Source: Bacteroidales bacterium (GTDB taxonomy: Bacteria > Bacteroidota > Bacteroidia > Bacteroidales > F082). From it: DNA of 63,000 nt. The translations under genes and the position numbers were made by a program. Location: assembly GCA_017477425.1 (NCBI GenBank), contig JAFUVT010000032.1, positions 1-63,000 of the forward strand, written 5' to 3'. Shown in pieces: positions 52,068 to 60,042 of this stretch. The notes under the pieces were generated by a model, which made no database searches, was not told the DNA's origin, and saw nothing but the letters and a program-made list of their open reading frames with translations. Within the stretch, counting starts at the first letter, position 1, and each line of letters begins with the position of its first letter.

Positions 52068-52071
52068 TTTA

Positions 52072-53148
52072 CTAATTATCAGTTCCGTCGTATTTTTGCA
52101 ATCGTTCCGCATAATGCTCTTTCGCAATGGCGATGGCACGTTGCAGTTTTTCGGCCAACAGTTTCTTGTCGGGCAACTGCGTATAATACTGCGCTACCCG
52201 AATAGGGCTGTTTTCCTCAAGCATCAGGTATTCAACATGTTCCGTATTCCCTTCCGAACATAGTATCAATCCGATGGGCGACTCCTCCCCTTCCCTGCGC
52301 TCGTTTTTGTTGAGATAGCGCAAGTACAACAGCATTTGCCCTTCGTATTCGGGACGGAATTTGCCCAATTTGAGATCAATGGCCACCAAACGGCGCAAGC
52401 CTCTGTGATAGAACAACAAGTCAATGTAGTAGTCGGTCGCATCAACCGTGATACGCTTCTGACGAGCAAGAAACGCAAAATCAGTACCCAACTCGTTGAT
52501 AAACTGCTGTATCTGCGAAAGGATGGCGTTTTCCAAGTCCTTTTCGGAAAAAACATCGGGCAGCCCCAAAATATCCAAGAAATAACTGCTCCTGAAAACC
52601 AAATCGGGCACAAGGCTTTGCGTTTCCTCCACCTGCTGCAACTGCTGCTTGATTACATCCTCAGGACGACGACTGATGGCTGTGCGTTCATACAACTGGT
52701 TCTCAATCTGTTTGTCCAAAGTCCGTGTATCCCAATGCTCTATCTGGCACATGTCCATATAGAACCTACGTGCCAACGGGTCCTTAATGCTCATCAGCGA
52801 GCGCAGGTGCGTCCAGGTGAATTGTGTACGCACCGCGTACAGAATTTCCTCTTCCGAAAAAGTGTACGCGGCGCGTACACAATGCTGAAGCGTATAAACG
52901 CTCCATCCCTTGCCGTAGCGATCAGTCAAACGGGCCGACAAGTTCAGCAGCACTTGCTTTCCATACTCGGCACGTTTGTTGAGCAGCACCTCCTCCTTAA
53001 TCCTGCATCCGACATGCCAATTGGTCATGCAAACCTCGGAATTGAGATAAGTGGCGATTCGGGTTCGTGTGTTGTCGATGATATTACAAACATCCGTGAA
53101 TAGAGCCTGTTCAGCTGACTGCAGGTTGGTATTGACTAATTCGCTCAT
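52072..53148 (-). CDS. DUF1016 (YhcG-type) PD-(D/E)XK nuclease in the R-M locus
   Basis: A 358-residue protein. The N-terminal DUF1016 helical domain contains YLNSEVCMTNWHVGCRIKEE and YGKQVLLNLSARLTDRYGKG. The central segment is FTWTHLRSLMSIKDPLARRF. The C-terminal nuclease core is TDYYIDLLFYHRGLRRLVAI followed by DLKLGKFRPEYEGQM (Asp and D-x-K). It lies between the recombinase and the N2 half-gene on the same strand, within the predicted 2.7-kb invertible segment. Such nucleases often accompany type I R-M loci; the role is unproven. It has only distant similarity to the DUF1016 protein at 12638 and lacks its palindromic linker. Confidence 0.9.
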   Translation of the reverse strand: MSELVNTNLQSAEQALFTDVCNIIDNTRTRIATYLNSEVCMTNWHVGCRIKEEVLLNKRAEYGKQVLLNLSARLTDRYGKGWSVYTLQHCVRAAYTFSEEEILYAVRTQFTWTHLRSLMSIKDPLARRFYMDMCQIEHWDTRTLDKQIENQLYERTAISRRPEDVIKQQLQQVEETQSLVPDLVFRSSYFLDILGLPDVFSEKDLENAILSQIQQFINELGTDFAFLARQKRITVDATDYYIDLLFYHRGLRRLVAIDLKLGKFRPEYEGQMLLYLRYLNKNERREGEESPIGLILCSEGNTEHVEYLMLEENSPIRVAQYYTQLPDKKLLAEKLQRAIAIAKEHYAERLQKYDGTDN

Positions 53149-53276
53149 CTTAATGCGGTTTGACTGCCTCTCCTTGTTTCAACGGCAGTATTCACCTGCA
53201 AAAATACGCTTTTCGCGCATACTGACAAAACCTTTTCCAGATTTCCCTCACCGACGAGGTATCTGTTATGCCATCA

Positions 53277-54263
53277 CTATGCAATATATTTCCTGTGCGA
53301 CATCTTCACGTTGTTTTGGCTCACCATGGCATAATGAAGCGTAGTATCGATACGCACATGCCCAAGCAAACGCTGTACTTGCTCAATGGGCATTCCCTTG
53401 TCGATGGCCATCGTTGCCAACGTCCGTCTGAACTTGTGAGGATGCACATGTTCCATCTGCACCTTACGTCCCAACTGCTTCACCCGTCGTTCCACACCAC
53501 TGATTTGCAATCGTTTATATGGTGCTTTGAGACTAACAAATAGCGCTTCATCATCGTCAGTCCGACTTTTCAGATAAGCCTGCAAGTGGATTTTGGTCCG
53601 GGCGTTGAAATACACCATCCGTTCCTTGTTGCCTTTACCGAACACCACGCATTGCCGTTCCTGGAAGTTCACATCCCTACGGTTCAGCCTCACCAACTCG
53701 CCAACACGCATTCCTGTCGAACTCAGCACGTCAAGCATCGCCAAGTCGCGGACGGTGCGGCAACAATCCCGCATCTGTTCCAGTTGCTCATCACTCAATA
53801 TCTCTCGCACAAGCATATCCGTTTTCACCTTATGAATTCTGCGCACTGGCGACTTGACGATGTAATCTTCATCTTCCAGCCAAGCGAAAAAACTCGACAA
53901 AATACGCCGCATGTTGTCGACGGTCACCTTGCTCACATTGCGCTCTGATTGATAAGTGGCCAAATAAACGCGTATTGTTGCCGTTGAAATCTGCTGTACC
54001 GAAAGATTCGTCTCCGCCATGAAGTGCTCAATGACCGATTGATAATAATGGACACTCCGCTCCGAGCATCCCTCAACTCTCTTGGCCGAGATGAACGATT
54101 GCAATAGCATTAGATTATCATACGAGGCAGATTCTGCTGGAACAGCAGCAAGAGAATAGTTTTGTAGTTCTTGCCTAAGCGTCATTTTCAATTGTTTCAT
54201 TTGCTGACAGTCAAGCGTGCTCTGCATTGCCAGCATTACCGAATCGATAAACTGTTCTTTCAT
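53277..54263 (-). CDS. Tyrosine recombinase of the hsdS shufflon
   Basis: A 328-residue tyrosine recombinase starting at the ATG at 54263 (the frame extends upstream to 54332 through core site C, reading MPLNSDLSARF, which is probably not translated). It has the SAM-like N-terminal domain (about residues 60-150) and the catalytic residues Arg in GMRVGELVRLNRRDV, Lys in GKGNKERMVYF, HxxR in HPHKFRRTLATMA, His in LLGHVRIDTTLHY and the nucleophile Tyr in LHYAMVSQ. It lies inside the segment bounded by sites B and C and is the natural candidate for inverting hsdS parts. It is distinct from the XerD-like protein at 55102. Confidence 0.92.
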   Translation of the reverse strand: MKEQFIDSVMLAMQSTLDCQQMKQLKMTLRQELQNYSLAAVPAESASYDNLMLLQSFISAKRVEGCSERSVHYYQSVIEHFMAETNLSVQQISTATIRVYLATYQSERNVSKVTVDNMRRILSSFFAWLEDEDYIVKSPVRRIHKVKTDMLVREILSDEQLEQMRDCCRTVRDLAMLDVLSSTGMRVGELVRLNRRDVNFQERQCVVFGKGNKERMVYFNARTKIHLQAYLKSRTDDDEALFVSLKAPYKRLQISGVERRVKQLGRKVQMEHVHPHKFRRTLATMAIDKGMPIEQVQRLLGHVRIDTTLHYAMVSQNNVKMSHRKYIA

Positions 54264-54307
54264 ATCGTATTGATTTATTATGAACAGGTGCAAATGTATG
54301 AAACGCG

Positions 54308-54325
54308 CGGATAAATCGGAATTTA
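54308..54325 (+). other. Recombination core site C (start of C3 cassette)
   Basis: CGGATAAATCGGAATTTA, plus orientation, 17 of 18 bases identical to site A. It marks the left boundary of the silent C3 half-gene and lies 45 bases upstream of the recombinase start codon. Confidence 0.85.
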
Positions 54326-54433
54326 GAGGCACTCGCGAAGCAAATCTATGACTATTGGTTCGTGCAGTTCGATTTCCCCGATGAAAAAGGAAATCCTTAT
54401 AAATCTAGTGGAGGAAAGATGGTGTGGAATGAG
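54310..54433 (+). repeat. 124-bp hsdS central repeat, copy 2
   Basis: Matches 50845-50968 with four substitutions, including the shared segment encoding FVQFDFPDEKGNPYKSSGGK. Similarity ends abruptly at GAG of the codons for NE, where the variable TRD2 begins. Confidence 0.93.
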
Positions 54434-55069
54434 CATATAAAGAGAGAAATACCTGAAGGATGGGAATCTTCAAACATATGCAAAATTGCGTACATTTTAA
54501 GTGGTGGGACTCCAAGCAAATCCATAAAACAATATTGGGAAAAAGGCAATTTACCATTCTTTGGGCCTACCGATTATAATGGCAATGTGTTTCAGATAGA
54601 TACGGCAGACCATATTACCCAAGAAGGTTTGGATCATTGTGCATCTTCTTTGTTTGAAGAAGGGGTAATTATAATAACGGCGCGTGGTTCTATTGGGAAA
54701 CTAGTTATTGTAGGTGCTCCAATGGCGATGAATCAATCTTGCTATGCACTTCGTTCAAAGAATGATGAATGTGAATATTTGTACTACTTAACTATTCAGC
54801 TAATAGATTGTCTAAAAGCAAAAGGCAGTGGTTCTGTATTCAAATCTATTATTGCATCAGATATAGAGAACTCATCATTATGCATTGCAGAAGCAAGCCT
54901 GGTTACAAGGTTTTGTAAAGTCATTAAGCCTTTCTTTCAAACAATAAAAGATAATACAATAGAAATATCAGAATTAACTAGGCAGCGCGATGAGTTGCTA
55001 CCTCTGTTGATGAACGGTCAAGCCCAGATAAATTCCGATTTATCTGCCACTAAACATATTTCAATGTGA
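54362..55069 (+). CDS. Silent hsdS C-terminal half (C3)
   Basis: A 235-residue frame from a GTG at 54362; the coding similarity extends back in frame to 54311 (INRNLEALAKQIYDYWF), ending at core site C with no start codon. It encodes the central conserved region, a second target-recognition domain different from that of hsdS1 (YILSGGTPSKSIKQYWEKGN, LFEEGVIIITARGSIGKLVI), and the distal conserved region ELTRQRDELLPLLMNGQAQI. It ends with inverted core site D (55029-55046). Without an N-half it cannot give a full HsdS. It becomes active if an inversion places N1 or N2 in front. Confidence 0.88.
   Translation: MQFDFPDEKGNPYKSSGGKMVWNEHIKREIPEGWESSNICKIAYILSGGTPSKSIKQYWEKGNLPFFGPTDYNGNVFQIDTADHITQEGLDHCASSLFEEGVIIITARGSIGKLVIVGAPMAMNQSCYALRSKNDECEYLYYLTIQLIDCLKAKGSGSVFKSIIASDIENSSLCIAEASLVTRFCKVIKPFFQTIKDNTIEISELTRQRDELLPLLMNGQAQINSDLSATKHISM
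55029..55046 (-). other. Recombination core site D (end of C3 cassette)
   Basis: The 18-bp core in minus orientation, inside the same 22-bp palindrome as site B, at the C3 3' end. Sites A and C point right; B and D point left, so each C-half is flanked by inverted cores. Confidence 0.85.
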
Positions 55070-55080
55070 CAGAAAAAAAC

Positions 55081-55088
55081 TATCTTTG
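55081..55088 (+). promoter_or_regulatory. -7 promoter element, xerD-like gene
   Basis: TATCTTTG fits TAnnTTTG and lies 13 bases before the ATG at 55102. It supports that start over the GTG at 55066, which lies upstream of it. Confidence 0.6.
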
Positions 55089-55101
55089 CAAAAACAAAAC
55101 A

Positions 55102-56037
55102 ATGGGCAAGCAGTCTGTCAATATCACCCCAAACCTCATCAAGCATTATAAAGACTATCTTCGGCTTGAACTGTCGCTTTCGGAGAACAGCGTCGAGGCT
55201 TATCAGCACGATGTCAACTTGTTTCTGCAATACCTTGAATGTAGAGACGATGTGCACACCGTCTCTACAAACATTGACGACATCAAACAAGACGACATTG
55301 AGAATTTCTTCGCCTATCTTTATGACATGAACATCGGTGCCACCTCGCAAGCCCGCATTCTTTCGGGATTGAAATCATTTTGGCGCTATCTCATCCAAGA
55401 ACAAATAACCGAAACCGACCCCACCGTACTCATCTCCTCACCCTCGATGGGCCGCCACCTACCCGAAGTGCTCACCTACGAGGAAATCCAAAAGATGATT
55501 GACAGCATCGACCTGAGCCAACCCAACGGTCACCGCAACAAGGCGATGATTGAGGTGCTTTACGGCTGCGGCCTGCGTGTTTCGGAACTTACCAACCTGC
55601 AAATCAGCAATATCTATCGCAACGATGGCTTCCTCCGCATCATCGGCAAAGGCAGCAAAGAACGCTTGGTGCCCATCGGCGACAGCAGCCTGAAAATCCT
55701 GTCCCAATATATCGAAGGCGCCAGGCTGCACATCACGCCGAAGCCGAAATTCACGGACACGGTCTTCCTCAATAGCCGTGGCACGGGTTTGACACGGCAG
55801 ATGGTCTTTTTGATTGTCAAGGAATTGGCGGAGAAGAACGGCATTACCAAAACCATCAGCCCACACACATTTCGACACAGTTTCGCCACACATCTGCTGG
55901 AAGGTGGAGCCAATCTGCTAGCCGTACAGCAAATGCTCGGCCACTCCAGCGTGAGCACCACGGAAATCTACACGCATATTTCCGATGAGCTGCTGCGCGA
56001 CACTTTGACGCAATATCATCCGAGATTCAAGAAATAA
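55102..56037 (+). CDS. xerD: Site-specific tyrosine recombinase XerC/XerD family
   Basis: A 311-residue recombinase from the ATG at 55102. The N-terminal domain (HYKDYLRLELSLSENSVEAY, ILSGLKSFWRYLI) and catalytic domain (Arg in CGLRVSELTNL, Lys in GKGSKERLVPIG, HxxR in SPHTFRHSFATHLLEGGAN, His in LGHSSVSTTEIY and Tyr in IYTHI) have the spacing of chromosomal XerD proteins. It probably resolves chromosome dimers at dif. It follows the hsdS shufflon but has its own promoter, and kdsA follows; a role in hsdS inversion is possible but less likely than for the recombinase at 53277. Confidence 0.88.
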   Translation: MGKQSVNITPNLIKHYKDYLRLELSLSENSVEAYQHDVNLFLQYLECRDDVHTVSTNIDDIKQDDIENFFAYLYDMNIGATSQARILSGLKSFWRYLIQEQITETDPTVLISSPSMGRHLPEVLTYEEIQKMIDSIDLSQPNGHRNKAMIEVLYGCGLRVSELTNLQISNIYRNDGFLRIIGKGSKERLVPIGDSSLKILSQYIEGARLHITPKPKFTDTVFLNSRGTGLTRQMVFLIVKELAEKNGITKTISPHTFRHSFATHLLEGGANLLAVQQMLGHSSVSTTEIYTHISDELLRDTLTQYHPRFKK

Positions 56038-56040
56038 TCC

Positions 56041-56048
56041 TATTTTTG
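56041..56048 (+). promoter_or_regulatory. -7 promoter element, kdsA
   Basis: TATTTTTG fits TAnnTTTG, 15 bases before the ATG at 56064, and so favours that start over the TTG at 56046. Confidence 0.6.
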
Positions 56049-56063
56049 CAAAAAATTCTCACC

Positions 56064-56891
56064 ATGTACACCACCAAATTCAGCTTTCTGCAAAATCTTC
56101 GTCCCGACCGTTTCTTCCTCTTGGCCGGACCCTGCGTGATTGAGGACGAGACCTCGCCCCTCTTCATCGCAGAGACCTTGAAAAACATTTGCGAAAAGCT
56201 TGATATTCCGCTGGTTTTCAAAGGTTCTTACCGGAAGGCCAATCGTTCCAGATTGGATTCCTTCACTGGTATCGGTGACGAAAAAGCCTTGAAAGTGCTG
56301 CAAAAAGTGAGGCAAGAATTCGACATTCCCGTGGTGACCGACGTCCATTCTGCCGAAGAAGCTCCAATGGCTGCGGAATATGTTGACATTCTGCAAATCC
56401 CTGCTTTCCTCTGCCGCCAGACAGACCTCCTTGTAGCCGCCGCCAAAACGGGCAAGACGGTCAACATCAAGAAAGGACAATTCCTCTCAGGCGAGGCCAT
56501 GGGGTTCGCCGTCGAAAAAGTCAGGCAGTCGGGCAACGACAAAGTGATGCTGACCGAGCGCGGCTCGATGTTCGGCTATCAGGATTTGGTGGTGGATTAC
56601 AGAAACATCGCTGCCATGCAGAAGTTTGAAGTACCTGTTATCTTGGATATTACACATTCACTTCAACAGCCCAACCAAAGCAGCGGTATCACAGGTGGCA
56701 AGCCCGAATTGATTGAATTGATTGCCAAGGCAGGCATTGCCGCAGGTGCCGACGGCATCTTCATGGAGGTGCATCCCGAGCCCCAAAAAGCCAAGTCCGA
56801 CGGAGCCAACATGCTACGCCTAGACCTGGCTAAAAATCTTCTGGAAAAATTAGTGAGAATTCGAGAAACAGTTACTGCATTTGTAGATTGA
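56064..56891 (+). CDS. kdsA: 3-deoxy-8-phosphooctulonate (KDO 8-P) synthase
   Basis: A 275-residue enzyme of normal length that condenses phosphoenolpyruvate with arabinose 5-phosphate, the first committed step in KDO for lipid A/LPS. The segments FFLLAGPCVIEDE, VFKGSYRKANRSRLDSFTGIG, VTDVHSAEEA, LQIPAFLCRQTDLLVAAAKT and GADGIFMEVHPEP are diagnostic. The 3' end overlaps the end of the convergent DUF4831 gene by 20 bases, so no room is left for a terminator between them. Confidence 0.97.
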   Translation: MYTTKFSFLQNLRPDRFFLLAGPCVIEDETSPLFIAETLKNICEKLDIPLVFKGSYRKANRSRLDSFTGIGDEKALKVLQKVRQEFDIPVVTDVHSAEEAPMAAEYVDILQIPAFLCRQTDLLVAAAKTGKTVNIKKGQFLSGEAMGFAVEKVRQSGNDKVMLTERGSMFGYQDLVVDYRNIAAMQKFEVPVILDITHSLQQPNQSSGITGGKPELIELIAKAGIAAGADGIFMEVHPEPQKAKSDGANMLRLDLAKNLLEKLVRIRETVTAFVD

Positions 56892-57954
56892 TGATTTGCC
56901 CCGTCTCGGTGTCGAATTCCAAATAGGTATTGGTCAACGGAGCCATCAGCAAAGCACCCAATTGATTGACTGTCACGCGATCTTCCAACACTGTCTTATT
57001 ACCACAAGTCACCTTCACCTGCGCCGTTTCGGGCAGACGATAGAAGACCTTGTTTTCATACGACATCGACTCCACAGCCGACTGGCTAGGAGCGTTGATG
57101 GCTTCTGTCGTGTTGAGTGACAGGGTTTGCACTGTAATCATGCTGCCCGTTCCTGCTGTACCCACAGTGAGACCTTCGGTCTCTGAGAACTTGGCCACGG
57201 TTTGGGTCGGCACCTCCTTGTTCGGAATCACATATACCGACTTCACCACGCGTTTGGCCACGCGTTTGCCAATCAGTAGGCTCGTGTATTCCTTTTCCAA
57301 CTCATCCAGCTTCTGATACATCGCATTGAATGTCACAGGGTCGGAAGCCATGGATACGTCACCAGAAATCAAGTAGAATTTGGCCTTGCGAAGTTCCGTG
57401 ATTTGGTCCGCGGCTTCCTTGGCCAACTGAGCATTAGACTTGCCAGCCGACAGCAAGTTGATGAAGTCGTAGTTGGGCTCCGATTTCGCACAAACGCCTT
57501 GGGGCTCCTCTGTAATCGGGGTCAGACTCTCCTTCTCAGCAACAACCCCAACGCCAGCGCTTCTGATGACGCCGTTAGGCATAACATCGAACTGAACTTT
57601 GCCGCTGCCACGGCCAGTAGCCAACGACACGAAAAACAAGGCATTCGGATCGGGACTAGCCACTGGCGTCATCTCCACATCAACCAATTTGTATTCCGTG
57701 GTCTCATATTCGACGACATCAGCCATATCAAGGTAGCTGGAAGCATAGTCACTGAGTGGACCTTTTTCCAACTGAATCTCATCAATGATGAAATCTAGCC
57801 GAAGCATTGTCTGGGGCAAAGAATAATAGATGCCGTTCTGCTGGCCAGGAGTGACATTCTTGGCAAATGTGGTAGTGAATTGCGCCTTCAACTGACCGCC
57901 GAAAAAGGTAATGGCCAACAGGGCAAACATAAAAGTAGTAACAAATCTTTTCAT
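56872..57954 (-). CDS. DUF4831 family exported protein
   Basis: A 360-residue protein from the ATG at 57954. The signal peptide is MKRFVTTFMFALLAITFFGG, ending near KAQ. The mature protein begins FTTTFAKNVTPGQQNGIYYS, and the segment GIYYSLPQTMLRLDFIIDEI together with ETTEYKLVDVEMTPVASPDP is characteristic of the Bacteroidetes family DUF4831. Function is unknown; it is probably periplasmic. A -7 element (TATTTTTG, minus strand, 57980-57987) precedes it. Confidence 0.85.
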   Translation of the reverse strand: MKRFVTTFMFALLAITFFGGQLKAQFTTTFAKNVTPGQQNGIYYSLPQTMLRLDFIIDEIQLEKGPLSDYASSYLDMADVVEYETTEYKLVDVEMTPVASPDPNALFFVSLATGRGSGKVQFDVMPNGVIRSAGVGVVAEKESLTPITEEPQGVCAKSEPNYDFINLLSAGKSNAQLAKEAADQITELRKAKFYLISGDVSMASDPVTFNAMYQKLDELEKEYTSLLIGKRVAKRVVKSVYVIPNKEVPTQTVAKFSETEGLTVGTAGTGSMITVQTLSLNTTEAINAPSQSAVESMSYENKVFYRLPETAQVKVTCGNKTVLEDRVTVNQLGALLMAPLTNTYLEFDTETGQIINLQMQ

Positions 57955-57979
57955 TTCTATAAGGTTTAATTTCAAGCTT

Positions 57980-57987
57980 CAAAAATA
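57980..57987 (-). promoter_or_regulatory. -7 promoter element, DUF4831 gene
   Basis: TATTTTTG on the minus strand, 25 bases before the start codon at 57954. Confidence 0.55.
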
Positions 57988-58013
57988 CACATTTTCAATC
58001 AACTGATTCGTTT

Positions 58014-59486
58014 TTAGGCCATTTTTTCCTTCTTGCTGAAGGCCAACAAAGCCAAAAAAGTTATTAATCCATTGATAATCAATATTTCAAAACCCATTCT
58101 ATAGCCGCCGAACAATTGAGGTGAATACATCTTCAGGAAATAACTGATGACGGGTGAAGCCACAGCGATGTAAGGCACTGCCTTATCGATGACCTTACGG
58201 CTCTTTACAAACAAGCCAAAAGTGTACAAGCCCAACAAAGGCCCGTATGTATAGCCCGCAATATCGAACACCTTGTCAATCAACGACTCGTTGTGGAACG
58301 GACGGAAGGCGATGATTACCAGCAGATAAAGTAAGGCAAAAGCCACATGGATCCATTTGCGGTATTTCGTGATTTGCTGCTCAGTCATTTCCTTTTTGTC
58401 GAAGTGCATGAAGTCGTAGCAAAAGGTTGTGGTCAATGCTGTCAAAGTGCCGTCGGCACTGGAATAGCCAGCCGCCACAAGACCAACGACAAAGACAATT
58501 GCCGTAAACTTGCTCAAACTGAAAGCCACCGAGGGGAAAATCTTGTCGTTGACAACTACACCCGCCTCGTTCACAGGTAGTTGGGAACCTGTTTGTTGGG
58601 CATAATAAATCAAAACCGCACCCAAGCAAAGGAACAGCATATTGACCACAACAAAGAGCAGACTCGAGGTCATCACATTCTTTTGGGCATCACGCAGATT
58701 CTTGCAAGTCAAATTTTTCTGCATCATATCCTGATCCAATCCTGTCATCGTGATGGTGATAAACATACCACTCAACACTTGTTTTACCCAAAACTTATTG
58801 TGCGTCCAGTCGGTCTCAAACATCTTGGTGTAGCCTTGCTCAGATGCCGATTTTATCAAGTCACCCAAAGAAAGATGCAGGTTCCTTAGGATATAGAACG
58901 CCGTCAGGAATGCAGCCAACAAAAGAAACGTCGTCTGCAAAGTATCTGTCCACACCACCGTCTTGATGCCCCCTTTGAAGGTGTACAACAATATAATGGC
59001 AATAAAGATGACCGCAGGCACCCAAAACGGGACACCCCAAGCCTTGAAGACGAATTCATATAGCACGAATACAACGAGATACATTCTCAGCGCTGAGCCT
59101 AATAATCTCGACAAAATGAAGAATGCCGCCCCCGTTTTCTCCGAACGTGGCCCAAAACGCATATTTAAATAGGTGTAAATTGAAGTCAGATTAAGGCGAT
59201 AATATAGCGGTAACAATATCAAGGCAATCACCGCATAACCAAGTACATAGCCAAAAACAAGTGGCATATAGGTGAACTGACCCGAATAAACGCCTCCTGG
59301 TACCGACATGAACGTCACACCCGATAAAGAGGCGCCAATCATGCCATAGGCCACCACGAACCAAGGCGAGTTCTTGTTGCCACGAAAAAACGCGGCGTTG
59401 TCCGATTTCTTCGCGGTGAAGTGCGAAATTACAAACAGCAGGACAGTATATGCCAAAAATACAATGAGAATTACGGCTGGGCTCAT
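58014..59486 (-). CDS. Sodium:solute symporter (SSS family)
   Basis: A 490-residue inner-membrane protein with about 13 hydrophobic segments. The N-terminal segment WFVVAYGMIGASLSGVTFMSVPG and the central GLDQDMMQKNLTCKNLRDAQ are conserved in the SSS family, as is AAGYSSADGTLTALTTTFCYDF near residue 335. It would couple uptake of an organic solute to sodium influx; the substrate (sugar, amino acid, sialic acid or other) cannot be told from the sequence. It is transcribed divergently from the DMT gene, with -7 elements for both directions in the 96-base gap. Confidence 0.92.
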   Translation of the reverse strand: MSPAVILIVFLAYTVLLFVISHFTAKKSDNAAFFRGNKNSPWFVVAYGMIGASLSGVTFMSVPGGVYSGQFTYMPLVFGYVLGYAVIALILLPLYYRLNLTSIYTYLNMRFGPRSEKTGAAFFILSRLLGSALRMYLVVFVLYEFVFKAWGVPFWVPAVIFIAIILLYTFKGGIKTVVWTDTLQTTFLLLAAFLTAFYILRNLHLSLGDLIKSASEQGYTKMFETDWTHNKFWVKQVLSGMFITITMTGLDQDMMQKNLTCKNLRDAQKNVMTSSLLFVVVNMLFLCLGAVLIYYAQQTGSQLPVNEAGVVVNDKIFPSVAFSLSKFTAIVFVVGLVAAGYSSADGTLTALTTTFCYDFMHFDKKEMTEQQITKYRKWIHVAFALLYLLVIIAFRPFHNESLIDKVFDIAGYTYGPLLGLYTFGLFVKSRKVIDKAVPYIAVASPVISYFLKMYSPQLFGGYRMGFEILIINGLITFLALLAFSKKEKMA

Positions 59487-59508
59487 AAGAATCGTCTTTT
59501 TGAATGTG

Positions 59509-59516
59509 CAAAAATA
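59509..59516 (-). promoter_or_regulatory. -7 promoter element, symporter gene
   Basis: TATTTTTG on the minus strand, 22 bases before the start codon at 59486. Confidence 0.6.
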
Positions 59517-59550
59517 GGAATAATAACGGCTATTGCGACCAAAAAAACGC

Positions 59551-59558
59551 TATTTTTG
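59551..59558 (+). promoter_or_regulatory. -7 promoter element, DMT gene
   Basis: TATTTTTG on the plus strand, 24 bases before the ATG at 59583. It supports that start, since the longer frame begins upstream of the promoter within the symporter gene. Confidence 0.6.
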
Positions 59559-59582
59559 CCGACTGTTTCAAAACACCCGAAA

Positions 59583-59954
59583 ATGAAAGGATTATACACC
59601 ATTTTGCTGCTGATTGTCTCCAACGTTTTCATGACGTTCGCATGGTACGGTCAGCTCAAACTTCCGGAAGTAGTGCCCAGTTCCAAGGACTGGCCACTGA
59701 TTCTCATCATCCTGCTTTCGTGGGGCGTGGCCCTCATCGAATATTTCTTCATGATTCCTGCCAATCGCATCGGAGCGGCGGTCAACGGAGGCCCCTTCAA
59801 CCTAATCCAGCTGAAAGTCATACAAGAAGCCATTTCCCTCATCGTTTTCACGGGCATCGTCATCACCGTTTTCAAGACCGAAACCTTCCGATGGAACCAC
59901 ATCGTTGCGTTCCTTTTCATCGTCGCTGCGGTTTATTTCGCGTTCAAAAAGTAG
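59583..59954 (+). CDS. DMT-family small membrane protein (DUF486)
   Basis: A 123-residue protein with four hydrophobic segments: LYTILLLIVSNVFMTFAWYG, WPLILIILLSWGVALIEYFF, the VIQEAISLIVFTGIVITVF segment and HIVAFLFIVAAVYFAF. The motif IPANRIGAAVNGGPFNLIQLK is the signature of the DUF486 group of drug/metabolite-transporter-like proteins. It is probably a dimeric transporter or channel, substrate unknown. The start at 59583 gives the usual family N-terminus. Confidence 0.92.
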   Translation: MKGLYTILLLIVSNVFMTFAWYGQLKLPEVVPSSKDWPLILIILLSWGVALIEYFFMIPANRIGAAVNGGPFNLIQLKVIQEAISLIVFTGIVITVFKTETFRWNHIVAFLFIVAAVYFAFKK

Positions 59955-60042
59955 ATTTTTGTTGCGACAACCAGAAAATTGCATGATATTTGCGGCCTAA
60001 AAAGACCTATTTTACCGAACAAAACAAAGAAAGGACAACATA

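Noticed and set aside
53277..54332. The longer recombinase frame starting at 54332.
   Set aside because: The extra 23 residues come from reading through core site C in antisense (PLNSDLSAR matches the antisense of the hsdS core); the ATG at 54263 begins the family-like sequence.
55102..56037. The XerD-like gene considered as the main hsdS invertase.
   Set aside because: It has its own promoter, its sequence is of the chromosomal XerD type, and a different recombinase lies inside the invertible segment itself.
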